The notes: generated by a model from the letters alone, not told the origin. 64,000 bases of DNA from Psychrobacillus faecigallinarum (GCF_014836595.1 NZ_JACSQO010000002.1:62001-126000), one strand, 5' to 3'; positions 53,255 to 63,335 are shown, counted from the stretch's first letter. Numbers and translations are program-made.

Positions 53255-54925
53255 ATGGATTTATTTCAAATCGCATTAGTCTTGGCTATTGCGTTATTAA
53301 TCGCAATACCGATGGGTAAATATATTGCTTTAAGCCTTTCACTTGAAAGAACAAGGCTGGATCGAGTGTTCAATCCTATAGAAAACTTTATATATAAATT
53401 ATCTGGTATTAGTCAATCACATATGAATTGGAAGCAATACGCAACAGCTTTACTTATTAGTAACTTTGTAATGTTTGGACTCTGTTACTTAATTGTTAGG
53501 CTACAGGGGATTCTGCCCTTTAACCCAAGTGAAATAGGGGGGATGGAAGCATTATTATCATTCAATACGATTTCTAGTTTTCTGACAAATACTAATCTGC
53601 AGCATTATAGTGGTGAGAGTGGGCTATCATATTTTTCTCAAATGACAGTGATTACTTTCTTAATGATGACGACACCGGCAACAGGTCTTGCCCTATGTAT
53701 CGCGTTCATCAGAGGAATTTCAGGTCATAAGAGCTTAGGTAACTTTTACGTGGATTTAGTTCGTTCGCTTACCAGAATTTTCATACCAAGTTCAATAGTA
53801 GTAGGTCTCTTATTGGTAGGCCAAGGAGTACCACAAACCTTGGATCCAACTGCAATTGCAACAACTCTTGAAGGGGAACAACAGCAAATATCTCGAGGAC
53901 CAGTTGCATCCTTAGAATCTATTAAACATTTGGGAACTAATGGTGGCGGATTCTTTGGTGTTAACGCTGCTCACCCATTTGAAAATCCGACACCATTTTC
54001 AAATGTTATACACATGCTTTCGATGTTATTAATACCTATGGCGATTCCTTTTACCTTTGGATATATGACAAAAAAACGGAAGCTTAGCTGGATGCTTACG
54101 GGTGCTATGAGTATTATTTTCTTAGCAATGCTAGTAACAATTTATGTTCAGGAGTCTAATGGAAACCAAGCTTTAGCTAATATAGGTCTGTCGCAAGATG
54201 CAGGAAGTATGGAAGGTAAAGAAGTCAGATTTGGAATTGCCCAAAGTGTTTTATTTACAACTGTAACAACGGCTGCCACTACAGGGTCTGTAAATAATAT
54301 GCATGATACATTAACGCCTCTCGGTGGCTTTGTGCCACTAGTGTTAATGATGTTAAACAATATCTTCGGGGGAGATGGAGTGGGCTTTGTAAACATTATT
54401 ATGTATGCAATTTTAGCTGTCTTTATTGCTGGTTTAATGGTAGGCAGGACTCCAGAATTTTTGGGAAGAAAGATTGATGCAAAAGAAATGAAACTAATTG
54501 CAATTACCATTCTTATTCATCCTTTGATCATTCTAGTCCCATCTGCGATTGCGCTAACAACTGAAATGGGCAATTCAGCGATCTCGAATGCTAGTTTTCA
54601 TGGAATATCTCAAGTGATATATGAATTTACTTCATCTGCAGCAAACAACGGATCGGGTTTTGAAGGTTTAGGAGATAACACAGACTTTTGGAATATCTCA
54701 ACAGGTTTGGTAATGTTATTCGGTCGCTACTTTTCTATGATTGCTATGCTTGCTGTTGCTTCGTCTCTAATGGTTAAAAAGCCTGTGCCTGAAACAATAG
54801 GAACTATGAGGACTGACAATAGCACGTTTTTAGTTTTCCTAATAGCAACTGTATTGGTTGTTGGAGCATTAACATTCTTCCCAGTACTAGCATTAGGACC
54901 AATTGCCGAAGCTCTAACCATGTGA
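53255..54925 (+). CDS. kdpA: potassium-transporting ATPase, K+-channel subunit A
   Basis: 556 residues, ten or more helices. The four selectivity-filter-type loops are present, with FNTISSFLTNTNLQHYSG, KHLGTNGGGFFGVNAAHPFE, TTAATTGSVNNMHDT and TSSAANNGSGFEGLGDN. KdpA carries the K+ path. It starts at ATG 53255 with ATGGAGG upstream and is third in the kdp operon. Confidence 0.97.
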   Translation: MDLFQIALVLAIALLIAIPMGKYIALSLSLERTRLDRVFNPIENFIYKLSGISQSHMNWKQYATALLISNFVMFGLCYLIVRLQGILPFNPSEIGGMEALLSFNTISSFLTNTNLQHYSGESGLSYFSQMTVITFLMMTTPATGLALCIAFIRGISGHKSLGNFYVDLVRSLTRIFIPSSIVVGLLLVGQGVPQTLDPTAIATTLEGEQQQISRGPVASLESIKHLGTNGGGFFGVNAAHPFENPTPFSNVIHMLSMLLIPMAIPFTFGYMTKKRKLSWMLTGAMSIIFLAMLVTIYVQESNGNQALANIGLSQDAGSMEGKEVRFGIAQSVLFTTVTTAATTGSVNNMHDTLTPLGGFVPLVLMMLNNIFGGDGVGFVNIIMYAILAVFIAGLMVGRTPEFLGRKIDAKEMKLIAITILIHPLIILVPSAIALTTEMGNSAISNASFHGISQVIYEFTSSAANNGSGFEGLGDNTDFWNISTGLVMLFGRYFSMIAMLAVASSLMVKKPVPETIGTMRTDNSTFLVFLIATVLVVGALTFFPVLALGPIAEALTM

Positions 54926-54961
54926 AATTGAAATGAAAAAAGAGATTAAAGGAGTATCATT

Positions 54962-57001
54962 ATGAATTCAGAACGGAACACGGCGCTCACAAACGAGATG
55001 ATTAAACTGGCTTTTGTCGAATCACTTAGAAAGTTGAATCCAAAAACAATGAGGAAAAACCCTGTCATGTTTGTTGTAGAGATAGGATTTTTAGTGACAA
55101 TAATAATGACGTTCTTTCCATCTTTCTTTGGAGCAGAATCAGATTTTTATTATAACGGATTTGTAAGTATTATATTGCTTATTACAATTTTATTTGCAAA
55201 CTTTGCGGAAAGTATAGCGGAGGGGAGAGGTAAGGCACAAGCCGAAAGTCTAAAGAAAACCCAAAAAGATTTACAAGCAAGAGTTTTGTTAGAAGACGGA
55301 AGCTATAGTTATGTCTGCTCTAAGGATTTAAAAAAAGGAGACATAATTTTTGTAGAAGCTGGGGAGTTGATTCCAAGTGATGGGGAAGTTATAAAGGGTT
55401 TAGCATCTGTCGATGAGTCAGCTATTACAGGTGAATCAGCTACCATTATTAAAGAGTCTGGAGGAGATTTTAGTTCTGTTACTGGAGGAACTAAGGTTAT
55501 TAGTGATCAACTTACAATACGCATAACCTCTAATCCAGGTGAATCATTTCTAGACCGAATGATTAGTTTAGTAGAAGGTGCTAAGCGACAAAAAACTCCT
55601 AATGAAATTGCTCTTAATATAATTTTGGTGAGCTTAACATTAATATTTTTAATCGTTTGTGTTACCTTAGTGCCTATCTCAGGCTATGTAGGGGTTACTA
55701 TTCCAATCGCTACTTTGGTAGCGTTGCTTGTTTGTTTAATTCCTACTACGATAGGTGGACTCTTGTCTGCAATAGGGATTGCAGGAATGGATCGTGTAAC
55801 TAAATTCAATGTGATAGCTAAATCAGGAAAAGCGGTGGAAGCTGCTGGGGACATTAATACAATTATTTTGGATAAAACCGGAACAATTACTTATGGGAAT
55901 AGAATGGCTTCCGAATTTATAACCGTTGAAGATGTTAAATCAGTTGAACTAACAAAAGCGGCATTACTTAGCTCTTTATATGATGAGACACCTGAAGGAC
56001 GTTCGATTGTTGAACTAACAAAAGAATTGGAGCTTATCGAGATAGAGCAAAATATGAAAGAATCTTTCGGGGTTGAATTTAATGCACAAGCTCGAATGAG
56101 CGGAACAGACTTTCAAAATGGACTTAAAGTACGTAAAGGTGCTGTAGATGCAGTAAAAGAATATGTAATCATGCAAGGTGGCGTTATTCCATCTGATTTA
56201 GATGATAAAACAAAATTGATAGCATCCAAAGGTGGAACACCACTTGCTGTAGTAGTAGACAATAAAATAATGGGTTTAATATACCTAAAGGATACTGTTA
56301 AGGTTGGATTGAAGGAGCGCTTTGATCAACTACGAAAAATGGGGATTAAAACAATTATGTGTACAGGAGATAACCCATTGACTGCTGCAACCATAGCTAA
56401 AGAGGCTGGAGTTGATGAATTTATCGCAGAGGCAAAGCCTGAAGATAAAATTGCTGTTATAAAACGGGAACAAGCAGAAGGGAAGCTTGTAGCAATGACT
56501 GGAGACGGAACAAATGACGCGCCGGCACTTGCACAAGCGGATGTAGGAATGGCTATGAATAGCGGTACTATAGCTGCTAAAGATGCTGCTAATATGGTGG
56601 ACTTAGATTCAGATCCTACCAAAATAATTGAAATTGTAGGTATTGGTAAGCAATTATTAATGACTAGGGGGGCACTGACGACATTCAGTATAGCTAATGA
56701 TATCGCGAAATACTTCGCAATTATCCCTGCTATGTTTATGTTAACTATCCCTCAAATGAGTACTCTTAACATTATGAATTTAGCTACACCACAAAGTGCC
56801 ATTCTGTCAGCATTAATTTTTAATGCAGTAATCATTCCGCTACTCATACCACTAGCAATGAGAGGTGTAAAATATTTGCCGATGAAATCTACAAAACTCT
56901 TAAGTCGTAACTTATTGATATATGGAATGGGAGGAGTCATTATTCCATTTATTGGAGTTAAGCTAATCGATATATTGTTAGTTTCTATTAATCTTGTTTA
57001 A
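54962..57001 (+). CDS. kdpB: potassium-transporting ATPase, P-type ATPase subunit B
   Basis: 679 residues, type IA P-type ATPase. The phosphorylated Asp304 is in [12 protein letters not shown], the actuator TGES is at [10 protein letters not shown], and the hinge is [18 protein letters not shown]. It powers K+ uptake with KdpA. It follows kdpA by 36 bases with AAAGGAG as ribosome site. Confidence 0.97.
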   Translation: MNSERNTALTNEMIKLAFVESLRKLNPKTMRKNPVMFVVEIGFLVTIIMTFFPSFFGAESDFYYNGFVSIILLITILFANFAESIAEGRGKAQAESLKKTQKDLQARVLLEDGSYSYVCSKDLKKGDIIFVEAGELIPSDGEVIKGLASVDESAITGESATIIKESGGDFSSVTGGTKVISDQLTIRITSNPGESFLDRMISLVEGAKRQKTPNEIALNIILVSLTLIFLIVCVTLVPISGYVGVTIPIATLVALLVCLIPTTIGGLLSAIGIAGMDRVTKFNVIAKSGKAVEAAGDINTIILDKTGTITYGNRMASEFITVEDVKSVELTKAALLSSLYDETPEGRSIVELTKELELIEIEQNMKESFGVEFNAQARMSGTDFQNGLKVRKGAVDAVKEYVIMQGGVIPSDLDDKTKLIASKGGTPLAVVVDNKIMGLIYLKDTVKVGLKERFDQLRKMGIKTIMCTGDNPLTAATIAKEAGVDEFIAEAKPEDKIAVIKREQAEGKLVAMTGDGTNDAPALAQADVGMAMNSGTIAAKDAANMVDLDSDPTKIIEIVGIGKQLLMTRGALTTFSIANDIAKYFAIIPAMFMLTIPQMSTLNIMNLATPQSAILSALIFNAVIIPLLIPLAMRGVKYLPMKSTKLLSRNLLIYGMGGVIIPFIGVKLIDILLVSINLV

Positions 57002-57026
57002 GTAATATAAAAGAAAGGTGATATAA

Positions 57027-57581
57027 ATGTTAAAAAATTTACGTATTAGTATTATTCTACTCTTAATATGTGGATTGGCATATCCTTTAGTAATGACTGG
57101 AATTTCACAATTATTAATGCCCGAGAAGGCTGCAGGAAGTATCATTACTAATGCAGAGGGTAATATTATTGGATCTGAACTGATAGGCCAAAAATTTACT
57201 GAACCACATTATTTTAATGGGCGAGTATCATCTATAGAATATAATGCTTCCGGATCGGGCTCTATGAATTATGCACCAACAAATAAAGATATGGTTGAAC
57301 GAACGAAAACCGATTTAAAACTGTTTTTAAAGAACAATCCCGAAGTAAGACAAGAAGATATTCCCAATGATCTATTAACTAACTCTGGCTCGGGACTTGA
57401 CCCACATATAACCAAGCTTGCTGCACAAATTCAAGTACCTAGAATTGCACAAGAGCGTGGATTAAGTGAAGCTAAACTAATGAATTTAATAGAAGATAAT
57501 ACAGAAAGTCGTCAATTTAATTTTATTGGTGAGCAGAGAATAAATGTCTTGAAATTGAATATTGCACTAGATCAATTGTAA
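57027..57581 (+). CDS. kdpC: potassium-transporting ATPase, subunit C
   Basis: 184 residues. One N-terminal helix (RISIILLLICGLAYPLVMTG) is followed by the outside domain with SELIGQKFTEPHYFNGRVSS and GSGLDPHIT motifs of KdpC. It stabilises the KdpAB complex. It is the last intact gene of the operon, followed directly by kdpD-like debris. Confidence 0.96.
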   Translation: MLKNLRISIILLLICGLAYPLVMTGISQLLMPEKAAGSIITNAEGNIIGSELIGQKFTEPHYFNGRVSSIEYNASGSGSMNYAPTNKDMVERTKTDLKLFLKNNPEVRQEDIPNDLLTNSGSGLDPHITKLAAQIQVPRIAQERGLSEAKLMNLIEDNTESRQFNFIGEQRINVLKLNIALDQL

Positions 57582-57591
57582 GCATAAGGAT

Positions 57592-57880
57592 AGAATTATG
57601 ACTTCTTTTCTAAGATGAAGGAGGCAACCTTTAGGAAGCGAAATTTTAATTGGCTTACTTGAAACCCATTGGCGTAAAGAAACAATAGAGCAGTGGAGGA
57701 ACTAGTAGAGGGCCCTGTAGAAAGGTTCCTTCAGAGTGGCATTTCGATGTGTTAGTTGTAGCAGAACAAAAGCATGCCAAGATAACATAGATACTATCAA
57801 AGCTTGGAACTAGTAATGACCTCATTTTAGGTATAAAAATCCATTTATTGGACAATAATTTATCTAAACTGGAGGGGAAC
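57592..57880 (+). pseudogene. decayed kdpD N-terminal domain
   Basis: No open frame, but several frames still read like KdpD in order. GSEILIGLLETHWRKETIEQ (from about 57639) fits the family segment with an IGxxETHxRKETxEQ core. A V-x-E-x-x-H pattern near 57760 (VAEQKHAKI) fits VDELAHTN. Near 57829, GIKIHLLDNNLSKLE resembles GIDVxTTxNxQHLE. Stops and frameshifts separate the pieces and the 5' end with Walker A is missing. In many Bacillus species a short KdpD follows kdpC. Confidence 0.6.
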
Positions 57881-57885
57881 TATAA

Positions 57886-58116
57886 ATGCTTTTAGATGAA
57901 AAAGAAATCTACTGCTACAGTTGCCGTAGAAAAACCTTATTTACTTGTAGGGATCTGAATAATAATAAAGGTGTAGATAGCCATTGCAGCGAGTGTATAA
58001 ATTTTTGGTTTGAATGGCAAAACAAAGCGGTAGAGCGAGAAATGAAAAAATGGTTAGATTATAATGAAGGAGTTTTACTTAAGGAATTTAGCAAAGAGTC
58101 AAATTTTTATAGCTAA
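57886..58116 (+). CDS. small zinc-ribbon-like protein, unknown
   Basis: 76 residues. Two CxxC pairs (CYSC at 10-13 and CSEC about residue 34-37), with a single extra Cys between, suggest a zinc ribbon or treble clef (IYCYSCRRKTLFTCRDLNNN). A basic/acidic helix follows. The ribosome site GGAGGGGA is strong. It has its own terminator. Not recognised as a named family. Confidence 0.68.
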   Translation: MLLDEKEIYCYSCRRKTLFTCRDLNNNKGVDSHCSECINFWFEWQNKAVEREMKKWLDYNEGVLLKEFSKESNFYS

Positions 58117-58191
58117 CAAATAGCAATATAAAATGTAGGTAATAAATAAACTGATAGTCGTACTTTGCTAGACTATTGACTACCTAACAAT

Positions 58192-58230
58192 AAAGCATAT
58201 CCAAGATTTTTCTTAGATATGCTTTTTTTA
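58192..58230 (+). terminator. terminator after zinc-ribbon-like gene
   Basis: AAAGCATATC pairs with GATATGCTTT and is followed by T7. Confidence 0.85.
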
Positions 58231-58354
58231 TGCTTGTTAACCCTTTTTTATTCAATGATTTAATAGTAGCAAAAGATTCATAAAATCAAGATTAAAGTGC
58301 GTAATTAACCAAGTCAAAGTAGTTATTCCTTTCTCATCTATTTTTTTGCATAAA

Positions 58355-58382
58355 AAACTCGCCCCTAAATAGGGACGAGTTT
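58355..58382 (-). terminator. terminator of hrtBA
   Basis: On the minus strand AAACTCGTCCCT pairs with AGGGGCGAGTTT (58355-58382), ending in a T-run toward 58350. Confidence 0.8.
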
Positions 58383-58400
58383 GTACTAATGTTATTCTCA

Positions 58401-59075
58401 TTATTTGATTAAGCCATCTTTCATCGTAATGATATGATCAGCATATGCAAGCATTTCCTCGTCATGAGTCACCATCAAGGTTGTAATATTAAGTGTTTTA
58501 GTTAAATTGCGAATTAGCTCCATAACATCTTTTGAGCGTTTTGAATCCAAGCTGGCAGTTGGTTCGTCTGCAAAAAGTATTTTGGGTTTATGAATGATGG
58601 CACGGGCAATCGCTACCCTTTGTCTCTCCCCACCAGACAAAGATGCTGGGTAGGCATTTTTTCGGTGTTCCATATCAATCAGTTTTAAAATATGGGCAAT
58701 TTCTTTTTTTTGTTGCTCTTTTTTTAATTTTGATTCCGACACCTCGAGCATTAGAATCAACTGTTCTTCTACTGTAAGGAAAGGTACAAGATGCGCAGAC
58801 TGAAAGACAAAGCCAAACTCACTAGCCCGGACTTTTCGTATTTGTTCTTGGTCCATGTCTGTCATGTTGTTTCCATTGAACATAATTTGGCCGTCCGATG
58901 CCGGTTGGAGCCCTGCTGCAATTGTCAGTAGAGTACTTTTACCAGAACCTGAGGCCCCTACTAGCGCAGTAATCTCGCCTTGTTGAAGAGAAAGGTCGAT
59001 TCCCTTTAATATTTCTTCTACTACTTCGCCATTTGTAAATTTTTTTCTCACATCATTTATTGTGAAAATTGCCAT
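58401..59075 (-). CDS. hrtA: heme efflux ABC transporter ATP-binding protein HrtA
   Basis: 224 residues. Walker A GASGSGKSTLL, Q-loop FVFQSAHLVPFLT, signature SLSGGERQRV, Walker B ILFADEPTASLDSK. MacB/LolD-type ATPase. It follows the permease gene directly (one base gap), and the hssRS genes lie upstream, as in S. aureus and B. anthracis heme-detox loci. It drives export of excess heme with HrtB. Confidence 0.86.
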   Translation of the reverse strand: MAIFTINDVRKKFTNGEVVEEILKGIDLSLQQGEITALVGASGSGKSTLLTIAAGLQPASDGQIMFNGNNMTDMDQEQIRKVRASEFGFVFQSAHLVPFLTVEEQLILMLEVSESKLKKEQQKKEIAHILKLIDMEHRKNAYPASLSGGERQRVAIARAIIHKPKILFADEPTASLDSKRSKDVMELIRNLTKTLNITTLMVTHDEEMLAYADHIITMKDGLIK

Positions 59076-59076
59076 A

Positions 59077-60111
59077 TTAAACCTCTCCTTGTTGAATCGC
59101 TTGCAGCGGTTCGACTTTTTTTATTTGGATACCTGAAAGTGTTGCACCAACAAATCCAATAATGAGGAAAACGATAGACAATTGGACCGTAGTGGCAGCA
59201 GTTAAACTAAAAGGCATTCCTTCAGGTGCGATGTAGTTAAAACTCTGGCTAAGTGCAATTGACAGTCCGAGGGCAATGACTGTGATGAAGAGCATCTGAG
59301 CCCACATCATTTTAAACAGTGTACTCGTCTTTACACCGATTGCTTTTAAGATCCCATACAATCCGATTTTTTGTACATTTATCATATAGAAGAAGATGGC
59401 GAACAACAGCCCGCTGATGACGACTAAAAACCAGACAATCATGTTAAGTGACAATTGTTCCGCACTGTAACTGGGAATAGTATTGAGGAATTCGGTGTTT
59501 GAAAAAGATTGTAGCCCTTCGATTGCTAGTAAACTCTCTTCACCAGGTATAAAAATCAATTGCATTTCATTTACCCGATACATCTCTTTGTAGTTTTCCA
59601 TATTGATAAATGCGACAGGAGCGTGACTGTACTTTTGTTGATCTACAAATCCTTTAACAATGAATTCGCCACTGAATTGGTTGTTGGTCAGTGTATCACC
59701 GACTTTTAATCCCTCTTCCTCCAGAGAGCGATCCAGGACAATTTCGCCTTCTTTGACGTTTTCAAACAACTTCGATTCAGTTGATGTGACAAATGCTACA
59801 CTGCGTTGCTTGTCTTTTTCATCATTCAAAAACCCCATTTGAATGGATAATGCAGCAGCCTCTTCTTTTTCACTTAAAACAGTATCTTGGACACTGGTAT
59901 CTATCAGCGAAAGATTATAGGTTTCTTCCGCGTCTGTATTCATATAAAATTGTCCATCCGGCAACTCTTTAATCAGAGCTGCGTTGTCTTGGGACAAACC
60001 ATTAGCGAGACCAGAAATAATGAAGGTCAACAAACTGACCAGAAACACAATCGAACCCAAAATCATAAATCTTATTTTATTTTTTTTAATTTCTTTCCAT
60101 GCAATGTTCAT
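59077..60111 (-). CDS. hrtB: heme efflux ABC transporter permease HrtB
   Basis: 344 residues, FtsX/MacB-type permease with four helices: one N-terminal (MILGSIVFLVSLLTFIISGL) and three near the C-terminus (from MIVWFLVVISGLLFAIFFYM), with a ~200-residue outside domain between. It ends KKVEPLQAIQQGEV. The length agrees with HrtB (~350). Upstream lies an HssR-like direct repeat. Confidence 0.85.
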   Translation of the reverse strand: MNIAWKEIKKNKIRFMILGSIVFLVSLLTFIISGLANGLSQDNAALIKELPDGQFYMNTDAEETYNLSLIDTSVQDTVLSEKEEAAALSIQMGFLNDEKDKQRSVAFVTSTESKLFENVKEGEIVLDRSLEEEGLKVGDTLTNNQFSGEFIVKGFVDQQKYSHAPVAFINMENYKEMYRVNEMQLIFIPGEESLLAIEGLQSFSNTEFLNTIPSYSAEQLSLNMIVWFLVVISGLLFAIFFYMINVQKIGLYGILKAIGVKTSTLFKMMWAQMLFITVIALGLSIALSQSFNYIAPEGMPFSLTAATTVQLSIVFLIIGFVGATLSGIQIKKVEPLQAIQQGEV

Positions 60112-60154
60112 TTGAATGCCTCCGATTTTGTTTATAGTCTCAGTTTATATCCGT

Positions 60155-60174
60155 TAGATGAATGGAAGATGAAC
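60155..60174 (-). promoter_or_regulatory. HssR-type direct repeat ahead of hrtB
   Basis: On the minus strand GTTCATCTT-CC-ATTCATCTA: two nine-base repeats with an 11-base period, the spacing OmpR-family regulators use. It resembles the GTTCATATT direct repeat reported for hrtAB promoters. It lies about 45 bases before the hrtB start. Confidence 0.65.
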
Positions 60175-60231
60175 AAGAGATTACAGTTCGAGATGGAAGT
60201 CCCAAAATAACGTTTCACATTTTGAACCCAA

Positions 60232-60288
60232 AGAAATAAGTAGAAGCCAATCACCCTGTTCCGCGGTGAATGGCTTCTACTTATTTCT
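60232..60288. terminator. long hairpin between hssS and hrtB
   Basis: AGAAATAAGTAGAAGCC.. (60232 on) pairs over 25 bases with ..GGCTTCTACTTATTTCT ending at 60288, with two mismatches and a short loop. It separates hssRS from hrtBA. It lacks a T-run on the minus strand, so it may be a terminator or a processing/regulatory hairpin. Confidence 0.55.
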
Positions 60289-60394
60289 CATCTTTTTAGC
60301 ATATCGAGAACGTTGTCAGCAACATCAAAAGCACAGATTAAACGGAACACTGCAAAGCAAAAAACTCCATTACATTTGTTATTTCAACATTCAT

Positions 60395-61765
60395 TTATAA
60401 AAGAGGCAGTTTTATTTGTACTGTCGTGCCTATATTAGGAGTACTTTTTATTTCAACAGTCCCTTTATGCAATTCGACAATCTCTTTTACAATAGCCAAT
60501 CCTAAACCAGATCCTTTCAATGAACGTATTCGTGCATGATCCGCCCGATAAAAGCGATCAAATGCACGACTGGCTTCTTCAGCTGTCATACCGATCCCTT
60601 CATCCAAAACTTCTAACACCATATTAGTAGAAGTAACGCTTAGTTGGACTTCAATGGAATCTCCAGGCTCACTATATTTAATTGCATTGGTCAACAGATT
60701 CTCCCAAACAGTTCGAAGGAGTACTGCGTTTCCTTTCACTTTAACAGCTACCAATTTAGCTGAAATTCCAATCTCTTTTTCATCAAATGCGTACCGCAAA
60801 TGAGACAGTATGTCGCGTATCTGTTGGTCAATGAAAATCTCCTCTACTAAATCTGTCGCTTCTACATCAAATGACGCTAAAGTGAGTAATTGTTTAGTTA
60901 AAAGAGATAGGCGAGTCGTTTCTTCTTGGATAATGGCAGCGTATTGTTTTTTTTCCTCCTCGCTGCTTTCTTTCTTTTGAAGAAGAGACAAATAACTTTG
61001 TATTGTATGAAGCGGTGATTGTATATCATGGGACACATTGTGAACGAATTCTTTACGTTTTAAGGTGGATTGTTCAATACTATTACGCATCTTGATAAAT
61101 TGATCGGCCAAACGGCCAATCTCATCTTTTCGATCAATGGAAAGAGGTACGTCAAAGGTTTCCGTACCCATTTTTTCTGTCGCTTCCGTTAATTTCGTAA
61201 TCGGTTGAATCAATAAGCGTGCGACCAGTAGCATTCCGATAAAACTCAATAAAATGATACCTGCTGCCATTCCACCAAATAATAAGTGAAGTTCTTGGAA
61301 AAGAAGCTTAATATTCGGCCGTAGGAAGAGTGCGTGGTTTTCACCATTAAGTTCCAGAGGAACACCCACTGTATTTTCTAACTCGTTGGCAAAAAAACCG
61401 GTAACGAAGGTTTCTCGCGGAAAATCTCGTATACCATTAAAAACTTCCCCGTCCAGAACTTGTTGAACGTTCTCATCATCAATAGATTCGTCCCGGAACT
61501 TTCCGCCAAAGCGATTTACAGTCTTTCCATCTGTGACATACAGCTGATAACCGGCATCTCCTAGCAAACTAAAAGTTTTTTCAATTTGATCTGTGGGGAG
61601 GTTATCCATGAATTCGATAATAGATGTGGCAACGTCCAGATTTTTGTCGTTATTTTCTTCTTTTAAATATTGATGATAATAGGTGTTCATCGCGAAAAAG
61701 GAGACAACGCTGCTGAAGAGCATTGTTGCAAAGGTGAACCAAATAAATTTGACATAAAGGCTCAT
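60395..61765 (-). CDS. hssS: heme sensor histidine kinase HssS
   Basis: 456 residues, the HssS length. Two helices (about 7-28 and 163-185) flank a ~135-residue outside domain, then HAMP (LIQPITKLTEATEKMG), HisKA with His246 in HNVSHDIQSPLHTIQS and HATPase (NAIKYSEPG, DEGIGM, GSGLGLAIV). It overlaps hssR by ATGA. Together they sense heme and activate hrtBA in relatives. Confidence 0.87.
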   Translation of the reverse strand: MSLYVKFIWFTFATMLFSSVVSFFAMNTYYHQYLKEENNDKNLDVATSIIEFMDNLPTDQIEKTFSLLGDAGYQLYVTDGKTVNRFGGKFRDESIDDENVQQVLDGEVFNGIRDFPRETFVTGFFANELENTVGVPLELNGENHALFLRPNIKLLFQELHLLFGGMAAGIILLSFIGMLLVARLLIQPITKLTEATEKMGTETFDVPLSIDRKDEIGRLADQFIKMRNSIEQSTLKRKEFVHNVSHDIQSPLHTIQSYLSLLQKKESSEEEKKQYAAIIQEETTRLSLLTKQLLTLASFDVEATDLVEEIFIDQQIRDILSHLRYAFDEKEIGISAKLVAVKVKGNAVLLRTVWENLLTNAIKYSEPGDSIEVQLSVTSTNMVLEVLDEGIGMTAEEASRAFDRFYRADHARIRSLKGSGLGLAIVKEIVELHKGTVEIKSTPNIGTTVQIKLPLL

Positions 61766-62436
61766 GTGTTCACCTCAAGTTTATAGCCTACTCCTCTTAC
61801 AGTTATGATCCGAACATCTGGAGCGAAACGCTCTAAACGTTGGCGTAGACGTTTAATATGAACATTCACCGTCTGTTCATTGCCTTGAAAGTCAATTCCC
61901 CATATTTGTTCTATTATTAAATCTCGACTCAGCACTTGTCTAGGTCTCGAGGCAAGAAGTGTCAGCAATTCAAATTCTTTAAGGGGAATGAGCAATATTC
62001 CTTGTTGCGAGCTTACTTCGTAGCTTTTGAAATCAATGGTCAAGGAACCGATAGTCAACGTGTCATTCTCGGGATAATTATATCTTCGCAAAATAGCTTT
62101 AACCCGGTATAACAACTCCTTAGACTCGAAAGGTTTAACTAGATAATCGTCAGAGCCGGCTAAGAATCCACGCTCTTTATCTTCAATATGATGACGAGCA
62201 GTAAGCAGGATGACTGGAAGATCGTAATCTTTACGCAATATTTTTGTAAGTTCAAACCCATCCATACCTGGCATCATTACATCAACTACTGCTAAATCCA
62301 TTGCCTTAGAATTTAAGCACATTAAAGCTTGTTCGCCTGAAGTCGCTTCAATTACTTCATAGCCATTTTGTCGAAGTTCGGCTGAAACAAAATTCAGCAT
62401 ATGTATATCGTCATCTACTGCAAGTATGCGAATCAC
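61762..62436 (-). CDS. hssR: response regulator HssR (OmpR family)
   Basis: 224 residues, the same length as S. aureus HssR. Receiver with Asp52 (LAVVDVMMPGMDG), Lys in DDYLVKPFE, and an OmpR winged helix (LSRDLIIEQIWGIDFQGNEQ then TVNVHIKRLRQRL). The DNA target is probably the direct repeat at 60155. First gene of hssRS. Confidence 0.88.
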   Translation of the reverse strand: MIRILAVDDDIHMLNFVSAELRQNGYEVIEATSGEQALMCLNSKAMDLAVVDVMMPGMDGFELTKILRKDYDLPVILLTARHHIEDKERGFLAGSDDYLVKPFESKELLYRVKAILRRYNYPENDTLTIGSLTIDFKSYEVSSQQGILLIPLKEFELLTLLASRPRQVLSRDLIIEQIWGIDFQGNEQTVNVHIKRLRQRLERFAPDVRIITVRGVGYKLEVNT

Positions 62437-62661
62437 TTAAATCCTCCTTCATATGCATTGTAAAATAACAATAATTAGACTATAAGGCTTAATAAACGAA
62501 GAAGCAATTAATGAGAAGAAAAAGGAAGATGTAATTTATAGAGGCACCTAAAGAAGATTATTAATGTTTCAATTGGTTTCGCGGAGGACTAGTTTAGGAA
62601 GTAGGGTAAAAGGGAGGATTACTTTCTATTACTTGTTTTATCTTTCATTATAGACAAAATA

Positions 62662-62704
62662 AAAAAGCCTCCAAACCCTGTATTAACAAGGTTGTGAAGG
62701 CTTT
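62662..62704 (-). terminator. terminator after rpsD
   Basis: On the minus strand AAAGCCTTCACAACC... pairs with ...GGTTTGGAGGCTTT across the loop, followed by T-rich sequence. Confidence 0.75.
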
Positions 62705-62732
62705 TAACATCACTCTTTGCAGAGCAATAAGA

Positions 62733-63335
62733 TTAACGAGAGTAGAACTCAACGATAAGAGCTTCGTTGATTTCAGCTGATAATTCGCTGCGTTCTGGAA
62801 GGCGAACGAAAGTACCAACTTTGTTGTCTGCGTCAAATGTAAGGTATTCTGGTACGAAGTTGTTTACTTCGATTGATTCGTTTACAACGTCCAAGTTTTG
62901 AGATTTTTCACGAAGTGAAATTTCTTGACCTGGTTTTAAGCGGTAAGAAGGAATATCAACACGTTTACCATCAACCATAACATGACCGTGGTTAACTAAT
63001 TGACGAGCTCCACGACGAGTGCGAGCAAGACCTAAACGGTATACAATGTTATCAAGGCGAGTTTCAAGAAGAATCATGAAGTTTTCACCATGTTTACCTT
63101 GCATTTTACCAGCTTTATCAAACAAAGTACGGAATTGACGTTCGTTTACACCGTAAGTGTGACGAAGTTTTTGTTTTTCTTGTAATTGAAGACCGTACTC
63201 AGTTAATTTTTTACGTTGGTTAGGACCGTGTTGTCCTGGTGCGTATGGGCGTTTTTCTAATTCTTTACCAGTGCCACTTAGTGAGATACCAAGACGACGT
63301 GATAATTTCCATGCTGGACCTGTATAGCGAGCCAT
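62733..63335 (-). CDS. rpsD: 30S ribosomal protein S4
   Basis: 200 residues. [16 protein letters not shown] start, S4 RNA-binding domain ([40 protein letters not shown]). It nucleates 30S assembly on 16S rRNA. The start is ATG 63333-63335 with AAGGAGGAG upstream; the longer frame to 63392 is leader. The zinc Cys residues of some S4 proteins are absent, as in the C-minus form. In B. subtilis it is autoregulated through its leader. Confidence 0.97.
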   Translation of the reverse strand: MARYTGPAWKLSRRLGISLSGTGKELEKRPYAPGQHGPNQRKKLTEYGLQLQEKQKLRHTYGVNERQFRTLFDKAGKMQGKHGENFMILLETRLDNIVYRLGLARTRRGARQLVNHGHVMVDGKRVDIPSYRLKPGQEISLREKSQNLDVVNESIEVNNFVPEYLTFDADNKVGTFVRLPERSELSAEINEALIVEFYSR

